Shown one piece after another: positions 61,658 to 64,000 of a DNA stretch of 64,000 bases. Position numbers and translations under genes: made by a program. Below the pieces are notes generated by a model. The model was not told the DNA's origin, searched no databases, and worked only from the letters and a program-made list of their open reading frames with translations. The DNA is taken from positions 992,001 to 1,056,000 of the forward strand of contig JACCLO010000009.1 of NCBI GenBank assembly GCA_029448655.1. Reading direction: 5' to 3'. The DNA comes from Wolfiporia cocos (taxonomy: Eukaryota; Basidiomycota; Agaricomycetes; Polyporales; Phaeolaceae). Positions within the stretch are counted from its first letter, which is position 1. The number at the start of each line of letters is the position of its first letter.

Positions 61658-62234
61658 CGTTGTGATCGTCGCCCGCAGGCAAGCTCCCCATGAGCAACAA
61701 ATCCGCAAGCGATTCGGCTTTCTCCGGGATGGAACACCATCAAGTCCCCACCGCCTATCGGATACGGAACAGCACAGTGTGCTCTACTGATTCCTCATAA
61801 GATGTTCGACGTTGCTACAGTTTGTTCCGGTTCTGTCAGCGACCGGACATTCAAGAGTCTGAGCAGCGGGGATCCACGTTCCGTCGTAAGACTTACCTAC
61901 ACCTTCGCGCACCCAACGGACATCCTCGATGCACTTTCCTGAGCCAATTGTGTATATCGAGCATGTATAGCTAGGGTATGCGACAGCCAGATCTCTAGTG
62001 CTGATCGATATCTTCAGTGTGTTGCGGAGATCTACATATATATATATAGATCTGTCGCGATCCAAGCGCAGGCGCTCTTCCCTTGCAATTGCTTTGGTGC
62101 AGTGTAGCATCGCGTTGTCCTTCATCCATCTCGCTTGCCACAACAGTGAACCCGATAGTTCAACTTGCCTGCTGTGAACCACGACAACCATGGTCAAGAT
62201 CTACTCTTCACCTTGGGCTGGATATTATCGCAAT
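61658..62234. other. Spacer between the F-box gene and the right arm
   Basis: Upstream region of the F-box gene. A (TA)n microsatellite (tatatatatata) lies at about 62037-62048. No gene recognised. Confidence 0.4.
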
Positions 62235-64000
62235 TCCAGATTGGTCTCTCGACATCTCTAGCGAAGATGGCTTGCAGTCTGAATCCTGACGACCTGCCAG
62301 CCCGTTAAATACTCGAGGCTTGCGTCTTCTGCATTCTTTCGAGGTTTACTATCGTCCACCAGCAACACCCTGCAAGTCGACACAGCAAGCCTCAACACAA
62401 CTCGCAACTCACAATCTGCAATACTCGCAATGGCTCCTGTGCTTTCTTCTCCTTCTTCTCTTCCTATCTCGGCGACCTCAGCCGGTGACGATGCCCTCCT
62501 CGGAAGCTCCGATACGGGGATGGGCCCCTTCCTTCCTTTGGTCATTGTCCTCGGTGCTCTCGTTCTCGTTGGCGGCGCTGGGATTCTCACGGTCTGCATG
62601 GACTGGTACTGGAGTGAGGCGGAGTCGGACGTACGCTCTGGTGCTGTCAAGTGGCCTCGGACGATCGATGTGCTCCAGCCTACCAGAGTCGGTAACGATT
62701 CGCTCATTCACGTCGACGGACCTCACATGGACACCTTGCGGGACACGGGCTCTTTGTTCAGCAAGAGCAATCCGGAGGTGATCAAGTTTCCTGAGAGTGC
62801 CGCGACTAGCCTTGTGATCAGGGACTACAACGTGCGGAGGCCCATCCCAGGACTCGGCAATGTTGTCCCCAGGCTTGTAGGAGACAGCGTCCAGGGTGTG
62901 CAAGTTCCAGAGAAGGTCGTCGTCGCGGATCGGTATCCGATTTTCATCGGCCATCGCACCAAGGCGAGTTTATTCTCTCAAGATGTATCTTCGATGCTGA
63001 CTGCACGCACAGGCTGAACTTTCGTCCGTCCATATTCCGGCTGAGCAGAAGACTCCTTCAGGCGACTCCAAGACAACAGTCGATCTCTCTGAACGTGATC
63101 TGGCACCGCAGAATGCCGTTCAATCGACAACAAGGAGGACGCTATCGTCGGACGCGATATGTGCTGGAGAGTGTCACCGCCACGATCAGGCACTCATCGT
63201 GTCTGAGCAGCGACGACTGTATCGCGATGTGGAAGAGTATCTTCGTTCGTCGTCTTCCACGGATTCGCCCTGCACGCCAAGTCTTGTGAGCGACATCGAC
63301 AGCGATTCAAGCTCATTATGCGACAGCGACCAGTCTGTTTCTGAGGTGTCCACGGACAGCGTCGTTGACCTCACACCGTCTGTCTCGTGCCACACTCGGG
63401 TGTCTCTGGTGATCGAGGAGCTAAAGCGTCGATGTGAGACTGGAGACACTGGACCTCTCTTTTCGGCGACAGTCCCAGACATTACTCTCAATGGAGGCGA
63501 GCCTGCACTGCTGTACACGGATTCACCTGTTCCCGAATTCCCTGACAGCTTCGTTGGCGCTGACAACGGTGAAGTTGAAGAACGGCTGAAGAATTCCGAC
63601 GAGGTGATCATCGCTGCTCTGAGCGACCTCCCGAACTCGTCTGCTGTGGACTTCCTCCAGATCCCATCAATGAGCTGGACTGCGGCCAAGCCTGATGTCG
63701 AATCGGAGTCTGTGGTGAACATATCTCATATCGAATGTCTCTGGATCTGCGTTCGTACTTTGTGTCCCTCCTCGGCGTGGCAAGTTCAGGGTTGACAAGC
63801 GTCACACGGGTACTCCGGCCTCCGGACCAGCTAATCTTGGTCATGGTGCAGGTCGAGGATGCGGCACTGGGCGTCCTCGCGAATACAGTCTGGCTTCGAG
63901 ATACGACATACCCAAGACTGAGAACGCTATCAAATCTTCAAGGGTTGGACGGGGACGCGGAATAGGGCTGGGCATTGCTCCTCCTGGCTACTTCTAGGTT
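62235..64000. repeat. Right arm of the large inverted duplication, reaching the window edge
   Basis: Inverted partner of 57475-59244. The pair is divergently oriented, so each gene copy is transcribed outward from the 3-kb spacer that holds the F-box gene. The repeat may continue beyond 64000. Confidence 0.92.
62430..63997 (+). pseudogene. Frameshifted second copy of the membrane-protein gene
   Basis: Exon 1 (62430-62963), the GC-AG intron (62964-63012) and exon 2 from 63013 match the copy at 57475-59035, with a few amino-acid changes per hundred residues. At about 63721-63731 this copy has seven extra bases (ctcatat, or an equivalent placement) after GTGGTGAACATAT. This shifts the frame after VVNIS and ends the protein at the TGA at 63793-63795, so the final roughly 90 residues, including the Gly/Arg-rich tail, are lost. 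The original reading resumes in another frame up to the TAG at 63995-63997. The membrane span and intron are intact, so a shortened protein could still be made. The TATA region also differs from the other copy. A sequencing error at this one site cannot be excluded. Confidence 0.75.

Noticed and set aside
1..64000. Search for CRISPR arrays, bacterial operons or ribosome-binding sites
   Set aside because: No regularly spaced repeats; the window is eukaryotic with spliced genes, so these features do not apply.

Overview
The window reads as nuclear DNA of a filamentous fungus, most likely an Agaricomycete (Basidiomycota; the mix resembles Polyporales-type genomes). The evidence is short GT-AG introns of about 45-75 bases, genes split into many small exons, eukaryotic gene families (cyclophilin, cytosolic ribosomal protein eL20, Zn2Cys6 regulator, class I histone deacetylase), and families expanded in mushroom-forming fungi (F-box proteins with a long C-terminal region, DUF6533 membrane proteins, RING-IBR-RING proteins, STAND/NACHT proteins). 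Exon structures were built by hand from splice signals. Most close to a whole number of codons and to the usual family length, which is the main internal check.

Layout. 0-8 kb: a 666-bp terminal-inverted-repeat element, then about 7 kb without a recognisable gene. 8-13.2 kb: three related C2H2/C2HC zinc-finger genes, one decayed, one short, one four-exon. 13.2-18.2 kb: no recognisable gene. 18.2-20.8 kb: a complete secreted sedolisin protease. 22.7-23.5 kb: a small secreted, probably GPI-anchored protein. 24.3-28.8 kb: unidentified exons followed by two tandem RING-IBR-RING ubiquitin-ligase-like genes, the first shortened. 29.1-30.2 kb: eL20 on the minus strand and a divergent intron-containing tRNA-His. 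30.4-32.2 kb: DUF6533 multi-pass membrane protein. 35.1-35.9 kb: cyclophilin A. 36.5-38.3 kb: F-box protein. 41.7-43.9 kb: Zn2Cys6 transcription factor. 48-50 kb: a small unknown protein and mitochondrial uS8. 50.6-54.0 kb: a truncated STAND/NACHT gene abutting the C-terminal two thirds of an F-box-family gene. 54.2-55.8 kb: class I histone deacetylase. 57.5-64 kb: a large inverted duplication.

The most unusual region is the right end. A single-pass membrane-protein gene of about 1.77 kb is present twice in opposite orientation (57.5-59.2 and 62.2-64.0 kb). The copies flank a complete F-box gene whose relative lies 6 kb to the left, fused or abutted to a broken NACHT gene. One copy of the membrane gene is intact. 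The other has a 7-base frameshift and an altered TATA box. Both copies share a non-canonical GC-AG intron whose retention would give a shorter membrane protein.

The genes do not form one obvious pathway. Housekeeping genes (eL20, tRNA-His, cyclophilin, uS8m, HDAC) alternate with lineage-specific, duplicating and decaying families (zinc fingers, RBR ligases, F-box, NACHT), and several multi-kilobase tracts hold only noise-like open frames.
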